This document shows, piece after piece, positions 9,720 through 18,290 of a stretch of DNA of 64,000 nt (position 1 is the stretch's first letter; every line of letters begins with the position of its first letter). Source of the DNA: Caldicoprobacter guelmensis (GTDB taxonomy: Bacteria; Bacillota; Clostridia; Caldicoprobacterales; Caldicoprobacteraceae); assembly GCF_016908415.1 (NCBI RefSeq), contig NZ_JAFBDW010000004.1, forward strand, positions 124,001-188,000. Direction: 5' to 3'. A program made the translations under genes and the position numbers. Below the pieces are notes generated by a model that saw nothing but the letters and a program-made list of their open reading frames with translations, ran no database searches and was not told the DNA's origin.

Positions 9720-9765
9720 GTATAGAAGTTATAGAGCGGCTTGTATTTTGCAAATAGATTCGCTG

Positions 9766-9818
9766 TTGACAATATAAATGTCCTTTGCTAAAATTTATAT
9801 ATGAAAATACGTTCATAT
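9766..9818 (+). promoter_or_regulatory. cad promoter and ArsR/SmtB-type operator
   Basis: TTGACA, a 17-base spacer and TAAAAT form a near-consensus promoter. Directly downstream, ATATGAA and TTCATAT form a 7-base inverted repeat spaced by six bases (9799-9818), the layout of SmtB/CzrA/CadC operators. Binding there would block the start of transcription, so metal binding to the regulator should induce the operon. Confidence 0.85.
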
Positions 9819-9855
9819 GATTTATTTTTAATTTTATAAAAAAGGAGTGTTAAGA

Positions 9856-10233
9856 TTGGAGAGCCAGGAGCAATGCAATGAAAAGATTGATATATGTTCA
9901 GATTATATCATTCATCAGGATACCTTGAACGATATATACAAAAAGGCTTTATCCGAGGACGTTGTAAATGACCTGGCTGAGTTTTTTAAGGTGTTTGGCG
10001 ATCCCACGCGGCTTCGCATACTGCATGCGCTTTCGGTAGCCGAGATGTGTGTATGCGACTTATGCGAATTTCTTGGGATGAATCAGTCTGCCGTTTCCCA
10101 TCAGCTCAAAATATTGAGGCACAGCCGACTCATAAAATACCATAGAGAAGGGAGAAACGTGTACTATTCGTTGGATGACGAACACATAGGCCAGATAATG
10201 AAAGTGGGATTGCAGTATCTGATGGAAAGATAG
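9856..10233 (+). CDS. cadC: ArsR/SmtB-family metal-sensing repressor, CadC-like
   Basis: About 125 residues, normal for the family. A winged helix-turn-helix spans about residues 40-105 with recognition helix region NQSAVSHQLKILRHSRLI. The alpha-3 motif EMCVCDLC carries the cysteines that bind Cd/Pb/Zn in CadC, and two further cysteines sit in the N-terminal arm. A TTG start is preferred, 8 bases after AAAAGGAG; the longer GTG-initiated frame would lie inside this site. It is the first gene of the operon with the efflux ATPase 30 bases downstream, and its operator is visible in the promoter. Confidence 0.9.
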   Translation: MESQEQCNEKIDICSDYIIHQDTLNDIYKKALSEDVVNDLAEFFKVFGDPTRLRILHALSVAEMCVCDLCEFLGMNQSAVSHQLKILRHSRLIKYHREGRNVYYSLDDEHIGQIMKVGLQYLMER

Positions 10234-10263
10234 AATCTATTTTTAAAGTAAAGGAGGTTTCGT

Positions 10264-12231
10264 GTGAGGTTCAACGTTATAAATAAAGACAATTGCTGTG
10301 AGGCAAAAAGCTGCAGCTGCTGTAGCTGTGGTGGTGAACTCAGCGTAAAGACAGAGCGTATTTCTGAAACCAGATTAAGGGATGGGCCTTTAGAAAATCT
10401 TGACCTGCTAGCGAGTGGTATTTTATTTGTGCTGGCGTTTCTCCCCTTATATGATTGGATAAAGATAGTGCTTTATGTAATAAGCTATTTGCTTGCAGGT
10501 AGAGAAGTCATATATAAAGCCGTAAAAAATGTTATTAAAGGGAACATGTTGGACGAAAACTTTTTGATGACAATAGCTACGCTGGGGGCTTTTGCCATCC
10601 AAGAGTTTCCTGAAGCAGCTGCAGTAATGCTGTTTTATAGAATTGGTGAATGGTTACAGGATAGTGTGGTGAAAAGGTCCAAGAGTTCAATCGCCAAGCT
10701 CATGGATATAAGCCCGCAATATGCTAATAAGGTAGTAGGGAATGAGGTGAAGCGTGTCCGTCCGGATGAGGTGGCAGTGGGCGATATCATTGTAGTCAAG
10801 CCTGGAGAGCGCATACCGTTGGATGGAATTGTCGTCAAAGGACAATCGGCTGTTGACACATCAGCCTTGACTGGCGAACCCTTGCCCAGGGATGTATTCC
10901 CTGGAGCTTCAGTCTTGTCGGGCTCTGTCAATCAGAACGGTGTCATATATGTCGAGGTTACCAGCGATTTTAATAACTCCACCACTTCAAAGATATTGAA
11001 TTTAGTAGAAAAAGCCAAAAACAATAAAGCGCCTACTGAAAGGTTTATAACCAGGTTTGCAAGGTATTATACGCCAGTGGTGGTACTAGCAGCCGTGCTC
11101 ATCGCCATAATACCTTCCTTGTTGTGGAAACAGCCTTTGAGCGAATGGGTATACAGGGCACTTGTATTCCTCGTGGTGTCATGCCCTTGTGCGCTGGTGA
11201 TATCTATACCCGTTGGGTTCTTTGGGGGTTTGGGCGGTGCTTCTAGAAACGGCATACTAGTCAAAGGAGGGCAGTACCTTGAGGCACTTGGCAATGTCGA
11301 TACCGTAGTATTTGATAAGACGGGCACGCTCACTAAAGGGGTGTTTAAAGTAGTAGCAGTGGTTCCTGCAAATGGTACGACAGAAGAAGAGCTTCTTTAT
11401 TATGCTGCTTTGGCAGAGGGATTTTCTAATCATCCCATAGCCCTCTCGATAGCGGAAGCTTACAATAAACCTTTGGATCAGCAGGCAGTTGATGAACACA
11501 CTGAGGTTCCAGGCCATGGTGTAAAAGTCAAGATAAATGGTAAACAGGTGCTGGTGGGAAGTGCTAGGTTTCTCAAACAGCACGGCGTAGCATGTCCAGA
11601 TATTGAAGCGGGGGGTACCTGTGTGCATATATCCATAGATGGAAGTTATGCAGGGTACATTTTGATAGAAGATATGCTAAAAGAAGACGCCAAGGTTGCC
11701 GTTGACAAACTAAAACGGCTAGGTGTAAAGCGAACTGTTATGTTTACAGGGGATAGCTATCATGCCGGACTCAAAGTGGGGTACAGCCTAAATTTGGATG
11801 AGGTGCATGCCGAGCTTCTCCCACACCAAAAGGTTGAGAAATTAGAGGAATTAGAGAAGACTAAATCTTCCAAGAAAAGCAAGATAGTTTTTATTGGGGA
11901 TGGCATAAATGATGCGCCTGTGCTGGCAAGGGCCGATGTAGGGATAGCCATGGGAGGGGTAGGTTCTGATGCAGCCATTGAGGCGGCCGATGTGGTGTTC
12001 ATGACTGATGAACCATCTAAGCTGGTAACGGCTATAAAGATAGCCCGCCGTACAAAACGCATAGTATGGCAAAACGTCATCATGGCCCTCGGAGTTAAAC
12101 TGTTGGTGCTTTTGCTTGGTGTGGCTGGTCTTGCAGGCATGTGGGAGGCGGTTTTTGCAGATGTTGGAGTAGCGGTGCTTTCTGTGCTCAATGCTTCGCG
12201 TGTAATAAAACAGCCGAGCTTTGATGGATAA
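10264..12231 (+). CDS. cadA: P1B-type heavy-metal (Cd/Zn/Pb) efflux ATPase
   Basis: 655-residue membrane pump that exports divalent soft metals using ATP. Visible motifs: metal-site CPCALV in the membrane (about residue 305), phosphorylation motif DKTGTLTKG (about 350), the SNHP motif of P1B ATPases, and hinge GDGINDAP (about 545). The N-terminus lacks a complete HMA domain with GxDCxxC; instead it has a short Cys-rich tail (six cysteines within about residues 11-23) that may bind metal. Start GTG follows AAAGGAGG by 5 bases. Co-transcribed with the CadC-like repressor. Confidence 0.93.
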   Translation: MRFNVINKDNCCEAKSCSCCSCGGELSVKTERISETRLRDGPLENLDLLASGILFVLAFLPLYDWIKIVLYVISYLLAGREVIYKAVKNVIKGNMLDENFLMTIATLGAFAIQEFPEAAAVMLFYRIGEWLQDSVVKRSKSSIAKLMDISPQYANKVVGNEVKRVRPDEVAVGDIIVVKPGERIPLDGIVVKGQSAVDTSALTGEPLPRDVFPGASVLSGSVNQNGVIYVEVTSDFNNSTTSKILNLVEKAKNNKAPTERFITRFARYYTPVVVLAAVLIAIIPSLLWKQPLSEWVYRALVFLVVSCPCALVISIPVGFFGGLGGASRNGILVKGGQYLEALGNVDTVVFDKTGTLTKGVFKVVAVVPANGTTEEELLYYAALAEGFSNHPIALSIAEAYNKPLDQQAVDEHTEVPGHGVKVKINGKQVLVGSARFLKQHGVACPDIEAGGTCVHISIDGSYAGYILIEDMLKEDAKVAVDKLKRLGVKRTVMFTGDSYHAGLKVGYSLNLDEVHAELLPHQKVEKLEELEKTKSSKKSKIVFIGDGINDAPVLARADVGIAMGGVGSDAAIEAADVVFMTDEPSKLVTAIKIARRTKRIVWQNVIMALGVKLLVLLLGVAGLAGMWEAVFADVGVAVLSVLNASRVIKQPSFDG

Positions 12232-12317
12232 AGTTGTACTGTAGGGTGGAATTAATAGTAGCACCAGTGCCAATATTGCTAAGCCAAAGATATAAAAATG
12301 CTCCAAAGAAGAAATCC

Positions 12318-12366
12318 AATAAAAAGGGGGCAAAGATGCATAAAAAATCTTTGCCCCCTTTTTATT
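12318..12366. terminator. bidirectional terminator between convergent cadA and ndh
   Basis: Perfect 20-bp inverted repeat (arms 12318-12337 and 12347-12366) rich in G/C at the core and with A tracts on one side and T tracts on the other, so it can end transcription from both directions. Confidence 0.92.
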
Positions 12367-12404
12367 CAAATTCCAATACAGTTCTCCTTGAACTCATCAT
12401 GAAA

Positions 12405-14204
12405 TTACCACTGCCAGCCCTTGAATAGATGGAAGGTCCTGTTTTTCTGGAAATATCTTACTTGATTTCTGAGGTAGGGGATCAGGTAATAATCCACTCC
12501 CAAAGACCTTCCGGCTCCGGCAAGCATGGCTACCGATGCCATGATGTACCATAAATCCGGTAACCCAGTGCTGGTGGTAGGTAGGCCAGTTGACAGCATA
12601 AAGTTTATATTCATGGCGATAGATACCAGGCCGGCGATGAAGGTGAATACTCCGAATATGAAAGCTATTCCAAGGCCAATTTCGGTGATTACTATGAGTT
12701 TCTGGAACAACAGGGCGTTAGGGTATATGACGTTTTCTACTATCCAGGCATACCATCCGGGGGTATGGTCGCTTATCAGGCTGATGACGGATGCCGATGA
12801 AGTGGTATCGGTTGCACCGCCAGGTCCCAGCATTGCCCAGTCGCCAAACCAACCGGCTTGTATCTTCTGTATACCCGATGACAGCCACATGATTCCCAGC
12901 CAAATCCTAAGCGGTACAAGCCAGAAAGTGAAGTTCCGCCTCTTTATATGTCCAATAGCCGTTTCTATGAATGGGTTATAAGTTCTTGCCTTGTACAGGA
13001 ATTGGTCGTAGATATAGTCCCAAATGAGTTCTAGGCCACCTATTCCAAACAAGTAGTGCATATTTACAAGATGCTTCATGATGGTGGCCCATATACCTAC
13101 CAGCAGGGGTAGACCTTTGATCTGAGCCACAGCAAAGAATGAGCCCACCGATACCATTACGCCGTGAAGTTCGGGTTTGAAAGTGCGCTTTTGTGTGCCC
13201 AAAATCTCAGCAGCGATATTTTGTGCTGCGCATTTGCCTGATTGCATGGCTGACTCCACAAGAGCCGGCAATACCTTTCCATCCTCCGTGAACTCCATTA
13301 TGTCGCCGATGGCATATATATAGGGATATTCAAGGGTTTGTAGGTATTCGTTTACCACTATGCGATTACGCTTGCCTAAAGTTACTCCTAGGTCTTTTGC
13401 AAACTCGTTTGCCTCAACACCCCCGGTCCAAATGAGCGTCCTTGTGGGTATAACATCTCCTGTTTTCATGCATACCTTGTCGGGATGAACCTCGGTTATG
13501 GGCGTGTTTGTGTATACCTCTACGCCGTTTTTCTTAAAGAAGTCTACTACCTTTTTGGACAACCTTTCGTCTAATATCGGGCATATTGTGGGTAACGCTT
13601 CTACTACTGCAAGCCGCACTTCATCTTTAGGTATACCGTATTCACGGCACAGCGTGGCTGTCCATTCCATCAGCTCACCCATCATCTCTACCCCGGTGAA
13701 ACCGCCGCCGCCAACGACAAATGTGAGCATCTCTTTGCGTTTATCAGGGTTTTGCTCATTTGACGCCAGTTGAAACATGTGCACTATGTGGTCGTGTATT
13801 CTTTGCGCATCATCAAGAGACCACAATGTGAATGCATGGTCCTTCATGCCAGGGATTCCAAAATATGCAGGCTGGCTCCCAGCAGCTAAAATCAGGTAAT
13901 CAAAGCTGTATTCGTGGTTTGCCGATATCAGCTTTTTGTTTTTTAGGTCAGCCTTCTGTATCCTGTCGTGAACAAATTTTACTTTGGTATATTGCAAAAC
14001 GTGTTCGATTGATACCTTAACCCCCTTGGGTTCAATTCTATGGCCCGCTACCTGATGTAGCTCGGTGAGCAGCGTGTGATAGGGATTCTGATCTATCAGG
14101 GTTATCTCTACATCGTTTCGCTTTTTTAGCAGTTTGTGAAGAGTTTTAGCTGCTTCCAACCCACCATACCCTGCTCCCAGTATAACCACCTGTTTGGTGG
14201 ACAT
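12405..14204 (-). CDS. ndh: type II NADH dehydrogenase fused to a DoxX-like membrane domain (Ndh2-like)
   Basis: About 599 residues. The N-terminal 390 residues are a pyridine nucleotide-disulphide oxidoreductase: FAD site GAGYGGLEAAK near residue 10 and NADH site GGGGFTGVEMMGE near 170. The C-terminal 200 residues carry several membrane segments resembling DoxX (FWLVPLRIWLGIMWLSSGIQKI onward). It passes electrons from NADH to a quinone without pumping protons. The start was placed at the ATG 7 bases behind AAAGGAGGT; the frame stays open for about 95 more codons upstream but without a ribosome site. It is divergent from the FMN-binding lipoprotein gene. In Listeria, Ndh2 with a membrane tail feeds the flavin-based EET pathway, which matches these neighbours. 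Confidence 0.9.
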   Translation of the reverse strand: MSTKQVVILGAGYGGLEAAKTLHKLLKKRNDVEITLIDQNPYHTLLTELHQVAGHRIEPKGVKVSIEHVLQYTKVKFVHDRIQKADLKNKKLISANHEYSFDYLILAAGSQPAYFGIPGMKDHAFTLWSLDDAQRIHDHIVHMFQLASNEQNPDKRKEMLTFVVGGGGFTGVEMMGELMEWTATLCREYGIPKDEVRLAVVEALPTICPILDERLSKKVVDFFKKNGVEVYTNTPITEVHPDKVCMKTGDVIPTRTLIWTGGVEANEFAKDLGVTLGKRNRIVVNEYLQTLEYPYIYAIGDIMEFTEDGKVLPALVESAMQSGKCAAQNIAAEILGTQKRTFKPELHGVMVSVGSFFAVAQIKGLPLLVGIWATIMKHLVNMHYLFGIGGLELIWDYIYDQFLYKARTYNPFIETAIGHIKRRNFTFWLVPLRIWLGIMWLSSGIQKIQAGWFGDWAMLGPGGATDTTSSASVISLISDHTPGWYAWIVENVIYPNALLFQKLIVITEIGLGIAFIFGVFTFIAGLVSIAMNINFMLSTGLPTTSTGLPDLWYIMASVAMLAGAGRSLGVDYYLIPYLRNQVRYFQKNRTFHLFKGWQW

Positions 14205-14548
14205 CGCATCTACCTCCTTTACATTATAGGGATTTGGATATATTGTATATAAAAATGTTACAAAGTTAACACTTCTCAATTTTAACATATAATTTGAATA
14301 TTTAAAAGACATAAATTTATCAAGTGAAGGATATAATTTTAACAAGCATATGCCAATTTTATCGACAAATGTGCTTAAAACTAAAAAATAGAGTAATATA
14401 AGTTCTAGAAAGAGCAGGACAGCGGTAATAATCCATATTATTGGAAAAATTGGGGAGAATAAACCTATACCGACATTGAATGTATCCATGTTTTACGATA
14501 CAATAATTAATGATTGAAGTTTAACAACAAAAAGGAGGAGTGAGGGAG
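14205..14548. other. divergent intergenic region ndh / FMN-binding lipoprotein
   Basis: AT-rich stretch of about 340 bases. The plus-strand promoter at 14476-14504 is clear. The minus strand is open in the ndh frame up to 14489 and would encode a hydrophobic segment, but no ribosome site precedes the ATG there. No other structure was recognised. Confidence 0.5.
14476..14504 (+). promoter_or_regulatory. promoter of the FMN-binding lipoprotein gene
   Basis: TTGAAT, a 17-base spacer and TACAAT, followed about 45 bases later by the start codon. Confidence 0.65.
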
Positions 14549-14989
14549 ATGAAAAAGTTACTTAGTGTGGGATTAATAGTGCTGTTAACTGTTGCTCTGT
14601 TAACAGCTTGTGGTGGCGCCACAAAGCAGGAACAAGGGACCAAAACCGCCGCTTATAAAGATGGGGTATATAAAGCCGAGGAGTCCCAGTTTGATGATCA
14701 TGGTTGGAAGGGGCAGATTGAGATCAAGGTAGAAGGCGGCAAGATCACAGAGGTCAAGTATGATGAAGTGAATCAGGAAGGCAAGAAGAAGAGCGAAGAT
14801 ACAGAGTATCATAAGAGATTCAAAGAGCAAAAGAATGTAGACCTGTTAAAAGCCTATGAAACTTTGGAGAAGGACCTCGTTGAAAAGCAGGACCCTGATG
14901 CCGTCGATACTTATACCGGTGCCACTGGAACCACAACTAAGTTCAAGACCCTGGCGAAGGAAGCTTTGAAAGAAGCTCAGAGCAAGTAA
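14549..14989 (+). CDS. FMN-binding lipoprotein, PplA-like extracellular electron carrier
   Basis: About 146 residues. Signal peptide with lipobox LLTAC (Cys about 25), then a flexible linker and one FMN-binding domain. The motif DTYTGATGTT near the C-terminus is the flavinylation site: ApbE attaches FMN to the Thr of the ATG(T) segment. It therefore should be a surface-anchored flavoprotein that moves electrons to extracellular acceptors. Listeria PplA has two such domains; this protein has one. AAAGGAGG lies 10 bases before the ATG. It has its own promoter and terminator, suggesting separate and higher expression than the apbE operon next to it. Confidence 0.88.
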   Translation: MKKLLSVGLIVLLTVALLTACGGATKQEQGTKTAAYKDGVYKAEESQFDDHGWKGQIEIKVEGGKITEVKYDEVNQEGKKKSEDTEYHKRFKEQKNVDLLKAYETLEKDLVEKQDPDAVDTYTGATGTTTKFKTLAKEALKEAQSK

Positions 14990-14993
14990 GCAT

Positions 14994-15023
14994 AAAAGAC
15001 CTGTCGTAAGACAGGTCTTTTAT
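14994..15023 (+). terminator. intrinsic terminator after the FMN-binding lipoprotein
   Basis: AAAAGACCTGTC and GACAGGTCTTTT form a 12-bp stem with a GTAA loop and a T-rich end. Confidence 0.9.
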
Positions 15024-15053
15024 TAATGTAACTAGTTGTGTTCATAGGAAAGC

Positions 15054-15082
15054 TTGTCAGAAAGGATATCAGGTGGTATTAT
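15054..15082 (+). promoter_or_regulatory. promoter of the apbE-eetA-eetB-prenyl synthase operon
   Basis: TTGTCA, a 17-base spacer and TATTAT, located between the upstream terminator and the apbE start. Confidence 0.65.
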
Positions 15083-15129
15083 ATTTTTATGTTAAATTAC
15101 AAGTATTACAGTCAAATCAATATTAAGAG

Positions 15130-16194
15130 ATGGGGGTTATATATTTCTTGGCTGGATGTCAACGGTTTTATAGAGCGATGTTAGCTATATTATTGTTGTG
15201 TGTGACACTACAGGGCTGTACCAAAGTAGAGACTCTTAAGGAATACCGCAAGGATATATTTGCGCTCAATACCTGGGTGAACATACGCTTATATGCTGGG
15301 AAGGATGGCCCTACTATTCTTGACAAGGCAGTAAAGCGCATTGAAGAGATAGAGAATCGTATGAGCGTTACCATACCCGACAGCGATGTGAGCCGCATAA
15401 ACAGCAACGCTGGGAAGCAACCAGTGAAAGTACACGATGATACCTTTGAGGTTATAAAAAAGGCATTGGAGTACGCTGAGCTATCCAATGGTGCCTTTGA
15501 TATAACAATATATCCTATAGTAAAGCTATGGGGGATTACGTCTGAGCACCCCAGAGTACCTACAGAGGCTGAAATAAAAGATAAGCTGAAATTTGTGAAT
15601 TATAAAGATGTCGTCTTGAATGAGGACCAAAAGACGGTTTATCTCGAAAAAGAAGGCATGGGTATAGATTTGGGAGCGATTGCTAAAGGGTATGCTGCTG
15701 ATGAGGTAGCTAGAATTTTGAGAGAACAGGGGGTGACTCATGCACTTATAAACATGGGGGGCAATGTAGTAGCCTTAGGCGGCAAACCTGATGGTAGGCC
15801 CTGGAGAGTGGGAGTGCGTAATCCCAGGTCTGAGAATATGCAAAGCCATATCACCATCATAGAGATAATGGATGGAAGCGTTGTTAGTTCTGGGGATTAT
15901 GAACGTTATTTTGAACAAGGTGGTAAGAGGTATCATCATATATTTGACCCCTCGACGGGTTATCCAGCAAACAGTGGACTTATGGCTACAACGGTGGTGG
16001 CACCAAAGTCCATCGACGCAGATGCTCTGTCCACAACTGTGTTTATCATGGGTGCTGAAAAAGGGCTTCAGTTGGTGGATAAGTTGGAAGGTATAGAAGC
16101 CCTTGCGGTCACATTCGATAAGAAGATATATGCATCAGAGGGTTTAAAGGGTAAACTGACTGTGACGGATAAGGAGTATGAACTTCAACCATGA
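15130..16194 (+). CDS. apbE: FAD:protein FMN transferase (ApbE / FmnB-like lipoprotein)
   Basis: 354 residues. A hydrophobic N-terminus with LQGC near residue 30 indicates a lipid-anchored extracytoplasmic enzyme. ApbE motifs are present: GIDLGAIAKGYAAD, NMGGNVVALGG, HHIFDPSTGYP and the metal-binding SIDADALSTTVF. It transfers FMN from FAD onto the Thr of target flavoproteins; the obvious substrate is the lipoprotein encoded just upstream. The ribosome site before the ATG is weak; a TTG six codons in is an alternative start. The stop codon overlaps the next start (ATGA), so the operon is tightly coupled. Confidence 0.93.
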   Translation: MGVIYFLAGCQRFYRAMLAILLLCVTLQGCTKVETLKEYRKDIFALNTWVNIRLYAGKDGPTILDKAVKRIEEIENRMSVTIPDSDVSRINSNAGKQPVKVHDDTFEVIKKALEYAELSNGAFDITIYPIVKLWGITSEHPRVPTEAEIKDKLKFVNYKDVVLNEDQKTVYLEKEGMGIDLGAIAKGYAADEVARILREQGVTHALINMGGNVVALGGKPDGRPWRVGVRNPRSENMQSHITIIEIMDGSVVSSGDYERYFEQGGKRYHHIFDPSTGYPANSGLMATTVVAPKSIDADALSTTVFIMGAEKGLQLVDKLEGIEALAVTFDKKIYASEGLKGKLTVTDKEYELQP

Positions 16195-16589
16195 GAGTGC
16201 CTTTAAGGGTGGGAGATTTGATAGTATATGCGTTTGCTGTCGTATTGATTGCTGTTGGTTTGTCGGGGATGTATACCATGGGGATATCCCATGATGAAAG
16301 GAAGGTAGTGGTAGAGGTAAATGGACGTGAAGTGTATTCATGTCGTGTATATAAAGGCATGGAGCCGGTAGAATTTCGGGTAAATGCCGGCAATGGACAA
16401 TATAATGTTGTATTGATAACATATGAAGGGGTAAGAATAAAGGAAGCCAATTGCCCTGACCAGATTTGCGTTAAATCGGGCTTTATTCGTTTTTCGGGTC
16501 AAGCTATAGTGTGTCTACCGCATAAGGTAGTGGTTAAGATAATATCTGGACGGGAAGAAGTTCCTGATGTAGACGATATAGCGTCTTGA
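16191..16589 (+). CDS. eetA: NusG domain II-containing membrane protein, EetA-like
   Basis: 132 residues: one N-terminal membrane segment (about 10-30) and an extracytoplasmic NusG domain II-like module with the characteristic CPDQICVKSG ... AIVCLPHKVVV pattern. Proteins of this type occur in the Listeria EET locus as EetA and in Rnf/Rsx-associated or flavin clusters; the exact reaction is unknown. The three cysteines and order of genes (apbE, this, a Gx transporter-like protein, prenyl synthase) support an electron-transfer role. It overlaps apbE by 4 bases. Confidence 0.8.
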   Translation: MRVPLRVGDLIVYAFAVVLIAVGLSGMYTMGISHDERKVVVEVNGREVYSCRVYKGMEPVEFRVNAGNGQYNVVLITYEGVRIKEANCPDQICVKSGFIRFSGQAIVCLPHKVVVKIISGREEVPDVDDIAS

Positions 16590-16599
16590 GGAGATAAGT

Positions 16600-17118
16600 A
16601 TGAATGAAGTAAAAAAGATGGTCATGTTGGCGCTTATCATTTCACAGGCTTTGGTTTTGCACTTAATTGAGGGTTTTATGCCGGTTGTGGCACCAGGAAT
16701 AAAGCTGGGACTGGCAAACATCATGACGTTGGTTACTCTGGTTTTTTTTGGTTTCAAGGAGGCATTAATGGTAGTGATGGTTCGTTCGATATTGGGTTCA
16801 TTGCTTGCAGGCAGCTTTACGTCAATGCTTTACAGCCTGGCAGGCGGGATTTTAAGCTGTTTAACAATGGGGTTATTGTATATAAGGTGGCGTAATTATT
16901 TCAGCATAATAGGCATTAGCACGGCAGGCGCTATTTTACATAACATAGGGCAGTTACTGGTGGCGTCATGGGTATTTGGAACAATAGGTATATTGTTCAC
17001 CTATTTACCAATACTTACTATTGCCGCTTTAGGTACCGGATTTTTTATTGGCTTGGTATCTAATTATGTGATTAAATATCTGGAATCTCAGAAGTGGTTT
17101 AGATGGGAAAGGGGTTAA
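16600..17118 (+). CDS. eetB: Gx transporter family / heptaprenyl synthase component I-like membrane protein, EetB-like
   Basis: 172-residue integral membrane protein with about five hydrophobic helices and the family start (MVMLALIISQALVLHLIEGFMP, KLGLANIMTLV). It resembles ECF S-component folds. Databases often call the family heptaprenyl diphosphate synthase component I, but it is a membrane protein; in Listeria the homologue EetB is needed for EET. GAGGAG precedes the ATG. It sits 10 bases after the EetA-like gene and 4 before the prenyl synthase. Confidence 0.8.
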   Translation: MNEVKKMVMLALIISQALVLHLIEGFMPVVAPGIKLGLANIMTLVTLVFFGFKEALMVVMVRSILGSLLAGSFTSMLYSLAGGILSCLTMGLLYIRWRNYFSIIGISTAGAILHNIGQLLVASWVFGTIGILFTYLPILTIAALGTGFFIGLVSNYVIKYLESQKWFRWERG

Positions 17119-17122
17119 GCGG

Positions 17123-18112
17123 TTGTTGATGGAAAATAAGGACAATGGATTGACTGTAAGTTATTTGGATATTGTTGGCGATGACCTTACAAAGGTCGAT
17201 GAGCATATAAAAAACGTTTTATCGTCTAAACAGAAGATATTGGAATCGGCATTGAAGGAATTGCTGGAAGCGGGGGGGAAAAGGCTTCGTCCTGCTTTGG
17301 TGTTGCTTTCAGGTAAGTTTGGCAAGTATGATGAAAAAAGGCTTATTCCATTGGCAGCAGCTGTGGAGATACTTCATATGGCCACTTTAGTTCACGATGA
17401 TATAATCGATGAGTCAAAAATACGGAGAGGCAGACCTACTATTCAGTCACGGTGGGGGAAAGATGTGGCTGTATTTACAGGTGATTTTTTATTTGCCAAA
17501 ACCTTTTTGTTGCTTGCACACAGTACCACGGTGGAAAATATGCAGGGTTTATCCAAGGTGGTTAAGGCTGTATGTGAGGGAGAGATCGCCCAGTACCAAT
17601 CGAGGTATGATAAGCATGTCACCATAAGGCAGTATTTAAAGAGAATAGGGCGCAAGACGGCGTTGCTGTTTGCGCTGAGCTGTTACATCGGAGCAAAAGA
17701 AAGCGAATGTTCTTCAAAGGTTGTACGGTGCTTGAGGGAATTTGGATTCAACTTTGGCATGGCATTTCAGATCACTGATGACCTGCTGGACTTTACGGGC
17801 AATCCCGTTAAGATGGGTAAGCCCGTAGGTAGCGATTTTATTCAGGGGGTATATACACTGCCATTGATATATGCCATTAACTCGTCATATAGGGATGAAG
17901 TCATAGGAATTTTGGATAAAGAAGATTGTGTTCCTGAGGATGTGGAACGGGTGATTGAGCTGGTGCATGCAAGCGGAGGGATTGAATATAGCAAAAATTT
18001 AGCCAGAGACTATTTAAAACGTGCCAGAACATTTATTGATGGCCTTGTATCCATTCCGGCCAAAGCGGCGCTACAGAACCTAGTGGAGGGACTTATTGAG
18101 CGGAGTTATTGA
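17123..18112 (+). CDS. trans-polyprenyl diphosphate synthase (DmkB / HepT-like)
   Basis: About 329 residues. Both Asp-rich motifs are intact: LVHDDIIDESKIRRG (first) and FQITDDLLDFTG (second), with GGKRLRP near residue 53. It elongates isoprenyl diphosphate for a quinone side chain or the undecaprenyl carrier. Placement at the end of the apbE-eetA-eetB operon suggests it makes the demethylmenaquinone tail used in EET, like DmkB. The TTG start follows AAAGGGG by 8 bases; an ATG two codons on is possible. The MenA-like partner DmkA is not in the window. Confidence 0.9.
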   Translation: MLMENKDNGLTVSYLDIVGDDLTKVDEHIKNVLSSKQKILESALKELLEAGGKRLRPALVLLSGKFGKYDEKRLIPLAAAVEILHMATLVHDDIIDESKIRRGRPTIQSRWGKDVAVFTGDFLFAKTFLLLAHSTTVENMQGLSKVVKAVCEGEIAQYQSRYDKHVTIRQYLKRIGRKTALLFALSCYIGAKESECSSKVVRCLREFGFNFGMAFQITDDLLDFTGNPVKMGKPVGSDFIQGVYTLPLIYAINSSYRDEVIGILDKEDCVPEDVERVIELVHASGGIEYSKNLARDYLKRARTFIDGLVSIPAKAALQNLVEGLIERSY

Positions 18113-18193
18113 TATGTGAAGCATGTGTCATATTTTTTGTAATACCTCTTATCAGAAGGTGGGTCTTTTTGGCTGAAAATCTGGCAAATATGG

Positions 18194-18222
18194 TTGAAAA
18201 TATATATTGCTGATGCTAAAAT
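18194..18222 (+). promoter_or_regulatory. probable proS promoter
   Basis: TTGAAA, 17-base spacer, TAAAAT. No T-box element was recognised in the 70-base leader that follows. Confidence 0.6.
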
Positions 18223-18290
18223 ACCAAAATAAGAAACTTAGGCAATGGTTTTAAATATAGCGCGTTTTGTGAAAGGAAGGAGCTTGGTGT

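Noticed and set aside
18113..18290. Possible T-box in the proS leader
   Set aside because: Only a promoter-like pair is seen; no specifier stem, T-box sequence AGGGTGG or terminator.
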